Below are positions 1-13,700 of a stretch of 64,000 nt of DNA, piece by piece. This DNA comes from Epinephelus fuscoguttatus (Eukaryota > Chordata > Actinopteri > Perciformes > Serranidae): positions 26,239,437 to 26,303,436 of the forward strand of contig NC_064763.1 of assembly GCF_011397635.1 (NCBI RefSeq), read 5' to 3'. The notes beneath the pieces were generated by a model. The model saw only the letters and a program-made list of their open reading frames with translations, ran no database searches and had not been told where the DNA came from. Each line of letters begins with the position of its first letter. Within the stretch, counting starts at the first letter, position 1. The position numbers were made by a program, and so were the translations under genes.

Positions 1-1422
<1,422 letters not shown>

Positions 1423-1960
1423 TTATAGTCTCATGGCATCAGAAGACTTTCACAGACTTCTTTACAGTGAAATCACTCTCATTTACTCACATAAACTCCT
1501 TTGGGCGAATCAAGGCGCATGCTCATCCTCACACACGCTTTTGTACAGGAGGTACAATCTCACGCATACATCCGCTCACACACACTCACACAAAATCCTG
1601 TTTCCGTTCTGTGTTGTGCTGACAGTTTCCCCACCCTACTAAGATGTCAGTGTCCTTTGTCTTTGGAGGTCATCTTTGGGACAGTCTAAAAGAAAAAAAA
1701 AAACAGAGAACACTTGAAGCAATCAAAGATTATGTTGTGCCCTATAGATTCCAAGTTTTTCTTGATCCCACCTCTGTCACAGTCAGAAACTTTTTCCTTC
1801 CAGTCATTCCTTTGGAGAGTCTGTTTCAGTCGGCTATCATGTCCCTCCCTTCATGAATACGGAAGAGCTCAGACCCTGTTTCTAAACTGACAGAGAGACT
1901 GCAGCCCAGAATGGGAGGAGATTCCAAAGGAATGGGGCTGTTTCTGTCATCAGTGACCCA

Positions 1961-1994
1961 CCTCCCTCCTCCCTCCTCCCTCCTCCCCCTCCCT
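1961..1994. repeat. CCT-rich pyrimidine tract
   Basis: An almost uninterrupted (CCT)n/CCCCT tract; the minus strand reads as a purine GGA tract. It sits in the presumed intron between the noncoding first exon and the coding exon of the SH2D4-like gene. The rest of 1366-2414 shows no gene or repeat I can support. Confidence 0.7.
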
Positions 1995-2414
1995 AACACA
2001 CATCCCTTCCCAAACCCATGTTCCTTTCTCCCCCAAAACTCCCACGAGATAGCGGCACCATTTTAACATGGTCAGCTCCTAGTTGTAAGAGAAAAAAAAC
2101 AGAAACACCACAACAGGGTCATAGCCCAGGACAGCATGAGCCGGTTTCTCTAACAAGGGGATTGAAATGGACTCCTCCAATCACAGTGGGTAGTTAAACA
2201 ATGGCTACCACATAAGCAGCACTTGGAGGGAAAGAAAGCTTGCCTCAGACTGAGAACTATCACAGTGGTGGAATACAGATTGGTGTCTGCTAAACGCATT
2301 GTAGGGTGCACAGAAGGAAACCCGGGAAAGGGGGGGGAAAGTGAACGCAGACAGGAAGTGATAGAAAACAAAAGGGAGTTGTAAGAGAAGGGTAGAATTT
2401 GCTCAAGTACTCAC

Positions 2415-2500
2415 AGTGGGATGTAGATAGCCGCTCCACCACAGCAGAGTATGCTAACTAAGCTGAGAGAGAGTCAGAGCGCCTGTGGGTCCTCCTTGTC
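2415..2500 (-). other. Candidate noncoding first exon and promoter of the SH2D4-like gene
   Basis: On the minus strand the segment ends in a strong donor (CCCACT|GTGAGTAC, last exon base 2415), about 1 kb upstream of the acceptor at 1366. It contains no ATG. Just upstream is a CRE/AP-1-like near-palindrome, TGATGTCATCA (around 2520-2530). A two-exon start with the ATG 48 nt into exon 2 would be coherent. The 5' boundary is a guess. 2501-3298 otherwise shows only CT-rich tracts and AT-rich DNA. Confidence 0.3.
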
Positions 2501-3298
2501 TTTGTGTGTATGACTGGGCTGATGACATCACAGCATTCCATAATCTCCCTCCCTCCTTCTCTCGCTCTCTCTCTGTCTCTCTCTGTCTGACACACACTCA
2601 CATACACTAACACACACTTTATTTCTTCTTTAAAAAGGGGGAAGAGAGCAGTTCAGGAAGTTGACCTCATAGACTTAGGAAGCTGTAGAGAAAAGGGCGT
2701 AAAATCCTAAACACTAAACTTTCAAGCTCCTTTCCTATTACGGCTCTCAGCCACAAAAACTCTCCCGCATTTTTTTTTTACATCAAGACTGCATTTAAAA
2801 ATAAAGTTGGTACAAACATGGGACATTACCAAGTCTTACGTCGTCATAGCCTACAGACATTTTTTTTTAATACTTAAAATTTTTTTCAATTCTGTAAACT
2901 TTATCGGCATGAAATTTCATATGTGTTGTCAAAGCACAGATACAATTTAAGACAGCGATAATTCAAAAACAATGTATTATTACAAATGCATAGACATAAA
3001 TTTCAGAGGAAAAAAATAAGTTCAGGAGTCAACAAAAAGGCAGACTGTGATCTGTGATGAGATGAACTATATGTTGTTGTGTTGGTTGTCTCTTCAGCTG
3101 TGATGAATCTTGCTGCATCTATGTTGCTGACACCATTTTCTCCAAGCAGATGTTGCATTTTAGTCTGGTCAGAGAGTGTGTCAAAATCTTAGAGTTTACA
3201 TTTAATTTTTGTTAAGAACTTTGATTTGATGTCTCCAATATGCTACATTGTAGCAGGAATTGCTGCTCTGTCTCCGCTTGTCTCTCTGCTGTACTTAA

Positions 3299-4549
3299 AG
3301 GTCCAGCGTGTAGGATTTAGTGACATCTAGTGGTGAGGTTGCAAAACTGAAACTTCTCTCATATGTTGAGCGCAGAGAAGAACGACAGTGATGGGTGTGA
3401 AAATATGAAAATGTGAAAACCCGATGGCCCTGTCTCAATTCAATTCAATTCAATTTTATTTATAAAGCCCAATATCACAAATCACAATTTGCCTCACAGG
3501 GCTTTACAGCATACGACATCCCTCTGTCCTTTGGACCCTCACAGCCACCTAAAGCCAGGGTTTGATTTGTCCGACAACATGGTGGACTCTGTGCAAAAGG
3601 ACCAGAGATATCCTGATAAAAATTTGTGCAAATTTAACAGTATGTCTCTTTTTTTTTTTCATTCAGTCAGTCGACTACTCACTTTCATTACATGTGACTC
3701 TTCTGTAACATTTTCCACTAAAGTGGAAGCTATTGAAGACGCAGGTTATGTCATCCTCTGCTCTACAAATCATGTACAATCTGAAGATTTGTCAGTCTAA
3801 TGTTGTGTTCACAGCAAATGCGATAGAATTTTTCGGCTAGACAGCTAGAATATTTTGTGTTGACTCGCTTTATATGTGCAAATAACTCTCATCATACTCG
3901 CGTGAAATCATGGAATCAGTGAATGAACTTCTGCCAGTATGTCCTCAGAATCATACGTCCCTGGAGGATCTCAATGCTGATTGGCTATCGCAGTGCGAAT
4001 AAGTCACTGGAGTTCAGATTTTTCAACTCTCACAAATAAGCGTATAACACAAAGTTGTGCTACTTTCTTCATTTGCACCGCTTATTTCGCATATTTTGGA
4101 TCATTTGTGTTGCGTCCATTGTGCCACCCGGTGGGAATTCGTGTCTTATCGTGTCTCTACGTTGACTTTACTTGTTACTTACTTGTGCAAATTGTTTTAT
4201 TTGCTCCCAGTGTGAACACAACACCTGGCACTGATCAGGGCTCCACCCACATTGTTCTAAGATATAAGTCTGATAGAGATTCTTTTGTACTGAAGCTGCT
4301 GGTTGACACTGTTTTCCATCATTTTCCTGAAACCTGGCGCCTCAATATCAGGTGTGCAAAATCATCCAGTGGGCTGGACTGGACCCTCTGGCGAGGCAGT
4401 TCTGGCCCCCATTTGACACCCCTGCTCTAAGAGAAAAAAAACACAACAATTCTTATTTTCAAGTGATTAAAAACTCATGAAAACATAGTTATGAATATTA
4501 CACACAACTTTCTGCCAATAGATGCCCCTGAGTCATGCACACTGGACCT
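3299..4549. mobile_element. piggyBac-like non-autonomous element (MITE), TTAA-flanked
   Basis: The ends are inverted: AGGTCCAG at the left and CTGGACCT at the right. Each is bordered by TTAA (3295-3298 and 4550-4553), so the 13-nt sequence CTTAAAGGTCCAG is repeated exactly in reverse complement. TTAA duplication is the hallmark of piggyBac-type insertion. There is no transposase frame; the largest open frame inside (about 150 codons near 4.0-4.4 kb) resembles nothing known to me. Other repeat fragments are embedded, including the AATTCAATT repeat and, near 4390-4430, a fragment ending in TTTGACACCCCTG that looks like part of another fish transposon. Confidence 0.72.
3437..3545 (+). repeat. 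Interspersed teleost repeat (CAATT)n-TTTATTTATA type
   Basis: It starts with tandem CAATT units, then TTTATTTATAAAGCCCAATA, and runs through GGGCTTTACAGCATACGACA. I recognise this as a high-copy repeat of percomorph fishes. It lies inside the TTAA-flanked element, so it either inserted later or is part of that element. Both the identity and the lineage inference are from memory. Confidence 0.55.
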
Positions 4550-4554
4550 TTAAG

Positions 4555-7500
4555 TTAACTGTAGTTAAAATATTAAATTATGAAAAAGTAATGAGGAATG
4601 TATGTTGATTGCTGGTACATTATTACTCACACTGCACCCCCGCTTTCATCTGTCTTCTTCCTTAAACAATGACTTTATTCTTAAGAAACGTGCATGACGG
4701 AGTTCTTGATACAGTGTCAGGAACTGTGGCATAAAAATAAGAGCTCAGGTGGTGTTAATGTTACATTTTGTTCAAGGACTTTTGATTTCAACCTATCAAG
4801 CTAAAGCAAAAACAATAAAAAAGAAAATAGGGGCTTGAATTCTATGCACGTGTTCTACATAGGTAGAAGCTCTGTTAAACTGTCCATGTGCCTTGCAGCA
4901 TTTGTCCATTGTTAACTCAACACTGAAGCCAAAGGCAGATTTTCTTCTTTCTTCTCTGTTTCTGAGCCCATCATTTATAGGTAAAGAGCCTCCTCTAGTG
5001 GCGAAACCCAGAGAAGCCTGCTATGAATTACGTCACCCCCAAAGCCAAACTGCTCCAGCACCAAATTACAAAAATGAGTATGATAAAGCGAAGGCAGTGT
5101 TTCCAAACATATGCTGAAAAGCTCAGCAGCACCACAGCACAATTAAACATGCACACAGGCGCTCGTATACAAATGGGTGAGAAAAAAATGGCAGGTTGTT
5201 GTACATTGCACAGTAGGATGTCGTTCACAGTACAGTGCTGTCAGGGAGTGCTCAGGTGATGATGATGTTGCAGCAGCAATAAAATATGAATTTGATCAAG
5301 TTGTTCTTTCTCAGCTGGCAGTTTGTCAGCTGGACCAGACTAAACCTGTTCTATCAGTCCTTCTTAGCAGCATTCCTGTGAGCAGTTAATGCCATTGTGC
5401 TTCTGAATAGCATGACTGACAAACTCACAGTCGAAAGTGAAAGGATTTCTATCGCCTTTCATCATTAGAATACATTATGCTGTTACAAACACGGTCCCTG
5501 TTTGCCTAAGTACAGTTCACCACCAATTGTGATGTGTCGCACTTGTGCTTCCAAAGCCACGATGACCTAAACCAATCCTCTATGTGGGTTCTTGGATGGA
5601 GAGCAAACTCAGAGTCTAAGTTGGCATCTGGGCTGGAGTCCATCTCAATTTAGAACATCCCCTTTGGTTTTTTTCATCCTTCCTCCCGGCCAGCAGGGGG
5701 GCCAAGAGGCTGAGAGACCGTCGACTTCACAACAAAGCCCAGACATATATATATATCCTGTAGAAATGCCTTTGAGCATGTCCAGACTCTGCACTCTGAC
5801 CTCCTTTGAGAGGTTTGTGGTGGTAGGAGACTGGAACTTAAGTCATCCTTATATTAACAATTTTGTAGCGTGTAGTCGTCTAGTAAAAAGAGAAGGTACA
5901 GGACTGTTTAAAGTCATAAATATCCTCTCAATGTTTGATGGCCCTGGCACAGCTTGTTTAAAGCATGTTTTTAGAGGCAGGAACAACACTGAGGCTGCTG
6001 ATCTGGTGCCAGGCCTAATTTTAAAGTTCTTTATTAACATCCTCTGCATCACACTAATTTAATAATATGCATTAATCCAGAAATCTAACCTGCAACTAGA
6101 AAACAGTATAAATTTTAAATACCTATGAACTTAAAAACGTTGTGTCTTGCCCTTCTTGTGTTTAACACTGTAGCATTATGGCAAGGCTCATATTAGAAAT
6201 AAAAAAGGTTATTTGCAAACAGTTAGAAAACATCAAAGACAGGCTGGATGTGCTAAGTTGTAGTTAATAAACTCGTATTTCTTTAGTGTTATATAATAAG
6301 TAAAGAAGTGGAATGGAAGGGTAATCACTGCATATGGATGATCACAAATAGCATAGTCAGGATATTAGATAACAAAGTAATGCTTTATTTTACAGCCTGG
6401 TTTTTATACATACAGTACTAACGTAGAAGTCTCTAAGAAGACATGGGTCGTCATTGCAAAGTTTGCATCTTAAAGGCTGTAAAATTAAGCTTCAGTAATT
6501 AGTATCATCGTCAATGTAGAGTCAGACATTGCGGACAGCGCTACATCAAAATTAAACATACTTTTCATGAGTGAATTATTGACATTTCGGGAAGTCTTTT
6601 TTTTTTCCTCCAACAAGAAATGAAACATAAAAAAACACATACATTTTGATTGCAGATTTTCCCTCATTGGGTAAATTAAATTTATTTTTGAAATTTGTCA
6701 AATGTACATAAATTATATTTAATGCATCAAAACCAAATGAGCAAATCAAATACCCTCTTTAAAAAAAGAAAAAAAAAGAAAAGAAAAATAAGAGAGAACG
6801 ACATTCTTTGTTGAGATCATTTTAAACAAGTATTGGTCAGGCATTTCATTAACCTGGGAAAGCAAAGTGCTACACACAACAACCACTGAAGACAGTTCAC
6901 CATACATCTTAATGAGAATTGGACTGAAGCACCTTTTCTTAGCTTAAAGCTAAAATGGAGATTTCACTGTTTTTTTTTTCTTTTTTAAAGTTTTCCTTTT
7001 CACAAAAACTCCATTGTGTGTTTATGTCTACCTTCAACAACCCAAACGCCAAGTCTACCCTTTTCCTAAAGAGAGGCATACTTGCAGTGACATTGTTCGG
7101 TTTCAAGTTAAAGTACTTATGTGAACTGCTTGTCCCAACAGGCTGCTAAGACCTTGGTTTACTATACTTTTCTCCAGGATGGAGCTTTGAGTGCAAATAA
7201 AGGCATACAACTCCTTCATCAGAAATAAACATGGAATTCAGCCACATGCTTTCAAATAGTAATCATATATTTAATTGATATACATATATTGCCACCATTG
7301 GCACATACGATATTGCACACAGTGATGAAATGTTGCACAGAAAAAATAGATATATTTTTTGTGGGCGAAAACATTCCAAAATTACAAATAATGTGGAATA
7401 ACGCTGAAAAGGTAAAACTACATAAAACAAAAGAAAAAAACAAAACAAGACATGCTTGCTGCTCCCCATTAATTGAGCGACTTACAACTTACACATAACT

Positions 7501-9791
7501 ACCCAAGCCATAGAACGAGCATTTCAAAGGGGGCATGCCAACGACAATGTATATCACTTCAGGCTATTACTGATGTTCCCAATCGGCCCCTGCTCTCCTC
7601 GCTAATGCGCTTGGCTAGTGAAGAGCCAACTCTTCTGCATCATCTTGCATCTAGGTGACCACCCCCTTCCATGTTTACATGTAGGCCGATACCTGGATGG
7701 CTGGGGAATGGGGATGGCAATGAAGTCAGGGAAGAAGGAAGGTAGCAGAAAAAAGTTAAGAATTCTGCTCCAATTTTTTTTTTATAAGAGTTTGTAACAA
7801 ACTCTTTTAGCACCACGAGTCGTGCGCTAGCACACAAGGGGGCTGAGACATAAAAATGGAAGAAAGAGAGAGGAAACGATAACAAAAAGAAGCCAAACTG
7901 CGATCCAAAGCACCAGGCCAGCGTGTAAGCATGCGGAGTGTGTAAGGCACCAGGTTGTTTATATGCTGAAGAGGATGCTCCCAATCAGGTATCATTTAGG
8001 CTATACCAGAGGCTCCAAAAATAGGTGGTCAAGGACAGTCTAGTTTGCTGGTTTCCAGTCAATCTAAACATGGGAGCAATCATTTAATTCAATGCTGAGG
8101 TAAATCTGACATTATCTGATTGTTGCCAGTTTCTCTGGAGCTTACTGACAGAGTTTATAAAACTGCTATCACACATCTATGAGATGCGACTGAACTGGTT
8201 TAGAACCAGTTGTTTTCCGTGTGGCAGCCCAAATATTTACAATTAGACCAAAACAGAATCTCATCACCCCCGGGTAGATATTTGGGCTCACAAATCTACA
8301 GTGGAGCTATGAGCATGTGTCCAAAGTAGCCCCACTGAGCTTCACACCTTCAGATCTTAAACTTGTAGGGATGGGCAAATCCATTGACACACTACTGAAG
8401 TTTCACCAGTGGGTGAACTGAACCGTCTTCACCTTGGCTTATCCCAGGCGTGCTCCTCAGTTGCCCTCCTCATAGTGTGATGGTGATATTTTGATTACTG
8501 TTCACAAGGTCGCTCCTGTCACGATGGCGCTTCGAAACAACTTCCACTACAAATACACCAAGCCTTTGGATGGAAATCACTCGGTACTCGAACTTGAGAT
8601 TCGTACACTACAGGCAGATTAAGATACATATGGAAGGGTCCTTGAGCCAATATTTTGGGAGACCAACGAAATCTATCTTAGTGCAGATTAACATGCAGCA
8701 ACAGCACTCCTTGGCACCATTTGGACTTTTATGACTGAACAAGATCACAAAATGTTTCAGATGTACTAACCAATAATGCTCTGCTGAATTTTGCCTCTTT
8801 TTCCCCCCAGACCTCTCAGCCAATCAGCACAGTATGTGTAGGGTGTTTGTCTTGTTAAGTTATTTGCAATTCAGGCCATTTGCTACATGTTGTCACTGCA
8901 TTTCCTCTATCAATTACACATTTAGTACCTTTAAAATGAACACATTGCATTAACAACGAGACACAAAGGTAGTCTATAATATATCCATCTGCATGGCAAC
9001 AATTTCAACTGAAACAAAATTACAATATTAATATTTCTTTGAATGCCTCTGGCAAACATCATCATGTCAAGATCCATTGACCAGTTCAATATATTTGATT
9101 TTTATGCAATGCATATTGCACGACAAATAGAGCACTTATTTCATTTGATGAAAATGCCTATATGTTCCTTTTATACTGCATGACATCTAACCAGTTTCCA
9201 AAGCAGGCCTAGCCCTCATATGATTTATGTGTAAACACATCTTTACTCACAGGTAAAGGTAAATAGGATGGCAAGTACATGTGACAACCTTTTACAAAGT
9301 TTTTTTGAATTTTGGTTTAAAAATTAAAATATCTGATTTGTGCTGAAGTCATTAGCTCACATGAAAAGGAAACGGTTTTTCCTCCGTACTCAGCAATAAT
9401 TCCATTTGAACATTGCAGACTTTTTTTTTTTTTTTTTTTTACAATAGCTTTAACTGGTACAAAAGTTTTCTGTTAATAAGGGAAATAAACACTCAGTTCA
9501 TATTGTTTGTCAAGTAGGAAACAATGTTCAAATATAATGTTATTACTTTGTTTAGCAGCCTGTTAACTGTATTAATGGTGGATAAGTGGGGTAACATCCA
9601 GCGATGAGTGACAACATGTCATAACTGTCAGGTTGTGGAGGTTTCTTATATTGTGGGTGATGCTCCCTTGGAGTTAAACCAATACAGTTAAATCTTTAGA
9701 TTTCTTTCTTTATACAGTAGAGTTTTTAATTATATTTCTCTTGTTATTTTCATTACTCTTGCATGTTTTTTTTCTTTTTTTTTGCTATCTA
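4555..9791. other. 3' flank and probable long 3'UTR of pura
   Basis: No protein gene is supported here. The part nearest pura (about 6.6-9.8 kb) is AT-rich unique sequence on the 3' side of the minus-strand pura stop, and mammalian PURA has a long 3'UTR. Minus-strand AATAAA signals are visible as TTTATT at 6681-6686 and 6384-6389, giving a possible 3'UTR of about 3.1-3.4 kb. The small open frames, including a Cys-rich one near 8608-8823 and short frames on both strands around 8520-8625, show no recognisable family. 4555-6300 is featureless. Confidence 0.35.
9421..9440. repeat. T20 homopolymer
   Basis: Twenty consecutive T on the plus strand, an A20 tract in the sense orientation of pura, about 350 nt past its stop. 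This could mis-prime oligo-dT cDNA and give a false polyadenylation site. Confidence 0.9.
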
Positions 9792-10649
9792 TCAATCCTC
9801 GTCTCCATCGTCCGCCTGCATCTCCTCTTGTTGCTGCAGCTCGCATGCCCTTTTCTCCCGCTGTTTCTCCTGGATCTTCTTCATCTCCTCGGCATATTTA
9901 GAGAAAGTATTCCCAAATTTGGACCACACTTTGTAGGGCACCGTAATTGAGTTGCGGTACGTTGGCTTCACCTCGCTTACCCTCATGAACACACCATACT
10001 TATTGGATCCGACGTCGAAGAAAAAACGTTTGTTGTCCACAGTCAATGATGACCCTTCGGGCAACTCTGCAGGTTCGTCCTCTACACCGTAATCGTCAAT
10101 AAGTTTAGCCAAAGCGTCACGAAACTCAATAAGTCCCTGGGCAGGTAGAGCAATCGTCTGGCCTTGCGTGGATCCCAAACCGGGCCCCCGGTTAACGGTC
10201 TGTCGAATCCTCAGAAACCGTCCCCTCTGGTTCTCTTTCAGATCCATATAGTATTTCCGATTTTCTCGAACCAAGAACTCGCTTTTGAGTGCTCGCCGGG
10301 GCTCGTCTTGTACCAGTCCCGGGTTGCTCGGACCCAGCTGGGCATAATGTTCGATGAAGTCCCCCAAGTAGTCTCGGAACTCGACCGCCACGGACATGGA
10401 GAGAGTGAGGCGGCTCTTGTTTCCACCGGCCCCGACTTCTGCTATCTTTAAGAAGCGGCCTTTCGCGTTCTGCTTTACGTCCAAATAGAAGCGTTTGTTT
10501 TGGATGTCAACCCGCTTCGACGCCAGCTCCTGTGTCTCGTGCTGGAGCCCGGAAGCCGTGCCCGCCCCTCCTGTCGCTAGGTGCATGGAACCGAAGCCTG
10601 GGCCCGTGGCTGCTCCTCCCTGCTCACTACCACTGTCTCTGTCCGCCAT
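9792..10649 (-). CDS. pura: Pur-alpha, single-stranded nucleic-acid-binding protein
   Basis: A complete single-exon frame of 285 codons. The start is the ATG at 10649 (GCATCATGGCGG context; [13 protein letters not shown]). The longer upstream open frame is UTR, and the stop is TGA at 9792-9794. Pur-alpha binds purine-rich single-stranded DNA and RNA in transcription, replication control and neuronal mRNA transport. Three PUR repeats are visible: residues about 41-105 ([20 protein letters not shown]), 122-188 ([20 protein letters not shown]) and 200-262 ([20 protein letters not shown]). The Gly-rich N-terminal run of mammalian PURA (322 aa as I recall) is reduced to a short Gly/Ala/Thr segment at about residues 11-34. 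The C-terminal Gln/acidic tail is also short ([15 protein letters not shown]). The PUR core makes PURA rather than PURB or PURG very likely. Which of the two teleost copies it is cannot be told here. Confidence 0.96.
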   Translation of the reverse strand: MADRDSGSEQGGAATGPGFGSMHLATGGAGTASGLQHETQELASKRVDIQNKRFYLDVKQNAKGRFLKIAEVGAGGNKSRLTLSMSVAVEFRDYLGDFIEHYAQLGPSNPGLVQDEPRRALKSEFLVRENRKYYMDLKENQRGRFLRIRQTVNRGPGLGSTQGQTIALPAQGLIEFRDALAKLIDDYGVEDEPAELPEGSSLTVDNKRFFFDVGSNKYGVFMRVSEVKPTYRNSITVPYKVWSKFGNTFSKYAEEMKKIQEKQREKRACELQQQEEMQADDGDED

Positions 10650-10718
10650 GATGCTGCCTGCCTGCCTTCTCCCTCTGTCTGCTGCAAAGCCTCGGCCAGC
10701 CTGAGCGACCGCCGGAGC

Positions 10719-10728
10719 TCTCGCGAGA
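10719..10728. promoter_or_regulatory. TCTCGCGAGA palindromic promoter element of pura
   Basis: A perfect copy of the 10-bp palindrome TCTCGCGAGA lies 70 nt upstream of the pura ATG in GC-rich sequence. This motif is a known core element of vertebrate CpG-island promoters, reported as bound by BANP (and earlier linked to ZBTB33). Its position fits the pura core promoter or 5'UTR. Confidence 0.6.
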
Positions 10729-10742
10729 TCTACACAGAGAGG

Positions 10743-10753
10743 TATAAAAAGGC
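10743..10753 (+). promoter_or_regulatory. TATA-like box on the strand opposite pura
   Basis: TATAAAAAGGC reads as a good TATA box on the plus strand, divergent from pura; on the minus strand the sequence is not canonical. If active it would start plus-strand RNA near 10775. No convincing coding exon follows, so it may mark noncoding divergent transcription or be chance. Confidence 0.3.
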
Positions 10754-13700
10754 AAGGGGAGGAGATGTTAATGCAGAGCGGGGACGCTGGGTTTTCTCCG
10801 ACAAGGTGTAAACTTAATGTCAAGAGCTGTCATTGTGTTTTTGAAAGCGAAACCAACAGTTGTTTGGCAGAAACGCATCATCCGCAGCCTGGTTAGGTTT
10901 CGTTTTATCGAAACAGTCCCTAGAAATGACGTCTTCTTTTCCTGCCAGACTACCTGGAAAGACCCTAGCTTGCCCTCTGTTTAAAAGTAAGAAAAGAAAG
11001 TATTTCTTCCCAAGCTAGCCCTGGATACAAGTTTATCAGTTAACATTTAATATGCTAATGATTTTACAAACGATAAATTACATGTGGTGACCTGACACAG
11101 TAATTAACTGTTAATTTTAAGCTTCAGAGTTTAGTGTACGGATACCAAATTGGGCCAAACTCATTGATTTTCTTGCGACTCTGTTCACAACAAAATCTAG
11201 TCATAGGAATTAAGTCTCTAAAGTATAAATACTTAACCTTCCGTGCCCTTTGCAAGTCATTAGGCCTCATCACCAAATTAAATATATTTTCAAATATCTA
11301 AAGGCATTGTTTAATGAAATAATATTAAAAATCAGACTAAAAACAACGAGTGAATCGTTTTTTGCTCAATATCTGTACAGCCAAAGGATGCATAATAATT
11401 CCTGGTTTAACTAGTCCATCTTAACCTTTCTCAACTTTATGGCAGACGCATAAATAACATATGCAGAAATGACACAGCATTATTTTTAATGTATTTTTCT
11501 TACATTCCAAAACACTTGTGAATTATTATTCGTTTTTAAACATTTGGCTTCATTAAAATTTGTTCTCTCTCAGCTGAAATTAAAATGTGCTCTCCTGGCA
11601 TGGCAATAAAGTGCAGCAATTATCGAAACGTGTCGGGGCAAGGTCCGATTAACTCTTAAGGAAAAATATTTAAGGATACAAAGCTCACCTCATGCCACTG
11701 TCTGTCATGAAAGCAAAGTGTGCCCATCCTTACCTCTCGTTAAGCGTTACAAATATCCACATTTGCGGTTTGAAAAGAGGGCGGGTAAAAGCTGCAGTAT
11801 CTTCCGTTAATGAGCTGTAGCTGTGATCTGTGTTAATTAATTTAGTTAATTTGAAATGTAAAATTTTATTGAAGGAAAAATGCATCAAAAGACACTTTTA
11901 AAACGACTTCATCCGTATGCTCAGTAGGCCTATGGTGCACATACACAGTTGCGCCGACTTATGAAACACTATATGGGCCTTAACGTGCAGCATCCTGTGC
12001 CTGCAGACCACCAGCGCGCTCGCAAGAAGCACAAATGAACTAATAGTATTATTTGTAATCTTTGGCCCTGGGGCGACCATGAAGCCAAGTTATTTTTGAT
12101 TCATTATCTTCAAGGACATCTGAGTTATAACAGTCATGAGGCTATTTTTCCAATGCGTCCTCACTCAGGTGTCCAAACTGTAGCAGTGGCGTGGCTATGC
12201 TGCTAGGCCCACTGCTTCATTATTTATCCGCACATTGTCTGCCAGGCTGACATGCTGCCAATCCATTTAGCGACAAGGGATGTTAACTGTGTCAGAGCTG
12301 GGTTTTTTTTTATCCTACACCAGCACAGTAAAATGTATAACCTTGATCTGTGTTGGATAAGCGTGCATAAAGTGCTCATAATGTGCTGTGCTCTTTCGTG
12401 AATATTCAGACGTGTGTGCTGCAGCATAGACTCTTACTAATAAACGAGCAAAACATGCATGTTTAAATGTAGACCCACGCATTCATGGGTTATTTTCACC
12501 TATTGGACCTTATTATAGAATATGATGTAGTCTGACTGTTGTTCATATCCAATGTGATTACAAAACGCACACACACCTGAACTATTTCTTGCCTGTTTAA
12601 AAGAAGAAAAAAAGTCAAGACATGTGAACACGCTTTAATAGTCTACACACAACATTTACCTGTTATTGGTCACATGTAAAAATACCGTTCCCATGCTGGC
12701 GAAATTTTCTCCACAGTTATTAATCTTCCTTCTTGTCCACCTGGAAACAAATTTATTGCGCAGACCTTCTTCACTTGAACCTTCTATATGCTATAGGCCT
12801 TTACAGAAAAAAAAAATAAAATAAAAAAATTAAAAAAAGAGGCTTGTTTATTTTTTGTGTCATTTTGCTTTGATTTTATAAGCGTTTTCATTCTGTGAAA
12901 AAAAACTTTGTAATTCCTGGTAAATCATATAAGAAAATAATAAAGTAGCTCAGGTTATTGCTTTATTTTGAAAACTGCTGAAAGACTGACGCCAGAGTTT
13001 AATATGAGGTCATTAAACCAACATTTTGTTATTTGTTTGCATGTGAAAAACAAACATATTTCTTATAATTCAGCCTGGCCTTTACATGCTATAGGTTATT
13101 AATTCCAGTCGATAAAGTCGAATTTAAATATTCACGAGAGAAACCGATAAAATGTCTACATTAATATATGAAAATGTCACGTGCATTTTATTCAGCCTAT
13201 ATAAAACAGCTTTTATAACTTTCCTGTACATGCAGGATTTTAACATTTTTGCAAAGCACGCATTTCTTCTCTCTTTGTAGGCTGATATGGAGAAGTTTGA
13301 GTGCGTAAAAGCGTTTATGTTGAAAAAAAAAATAAACGCGTATTCATAACTCTTTCAGTGAGTATTCGTTATGCACTTCAAAAATATGTACTTTAAAAGA
13401 CTGAGCGTTGATCCTTAACATTTTATTCAGAATAAAACAAGTCGTTTATTATACTAATGATAGAAGGACAAAATCTGCCATATGATCAGATCTTTTCAAG
13501 ATTTGTCATCTTAATGTTTAAAGATGCATATTATTTTAATTTTCTTCCTTAAAAAATAAATTAAATCCAGCTTATTGACATAATTCTTCATAATAAATAA
13601 TAAAGGTTGACATTTCCTCCATGTAGGCTCCCACAGGCTGCCTGCAGGCCTGCATGGACTTCATGCATAGGGGAAATCCAAAAGCTAAAACACTTAAAAT

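Noticed and set aside
3981..4430. Open frame of 149 codons inside the first TTAA-flanked element
   Set aside because: It ends in known repeat-like sequence (TTTGACACCCCTG) and shows no transposase motif.
5592..6062. Open frame of 156 codons
   Set aside because: No recognisable domain, low-complexity IYIYP stretch from ATATAT DNA, and no splice or promoter context. Likely chance.
8520..8626. Short frames open on both strands (33 and about 37 codons)
   Set aside because: No family recognised. Two overlapping opposite frames this short are expected by chance.
8608..8823. Small Cys-rich minus-strand frame downstream of pura, considered as IGIP
   Set aside because: It shares only scattered words (FSH, KSP) with IGIP as I remember it and lacks the conserved C-terminus.
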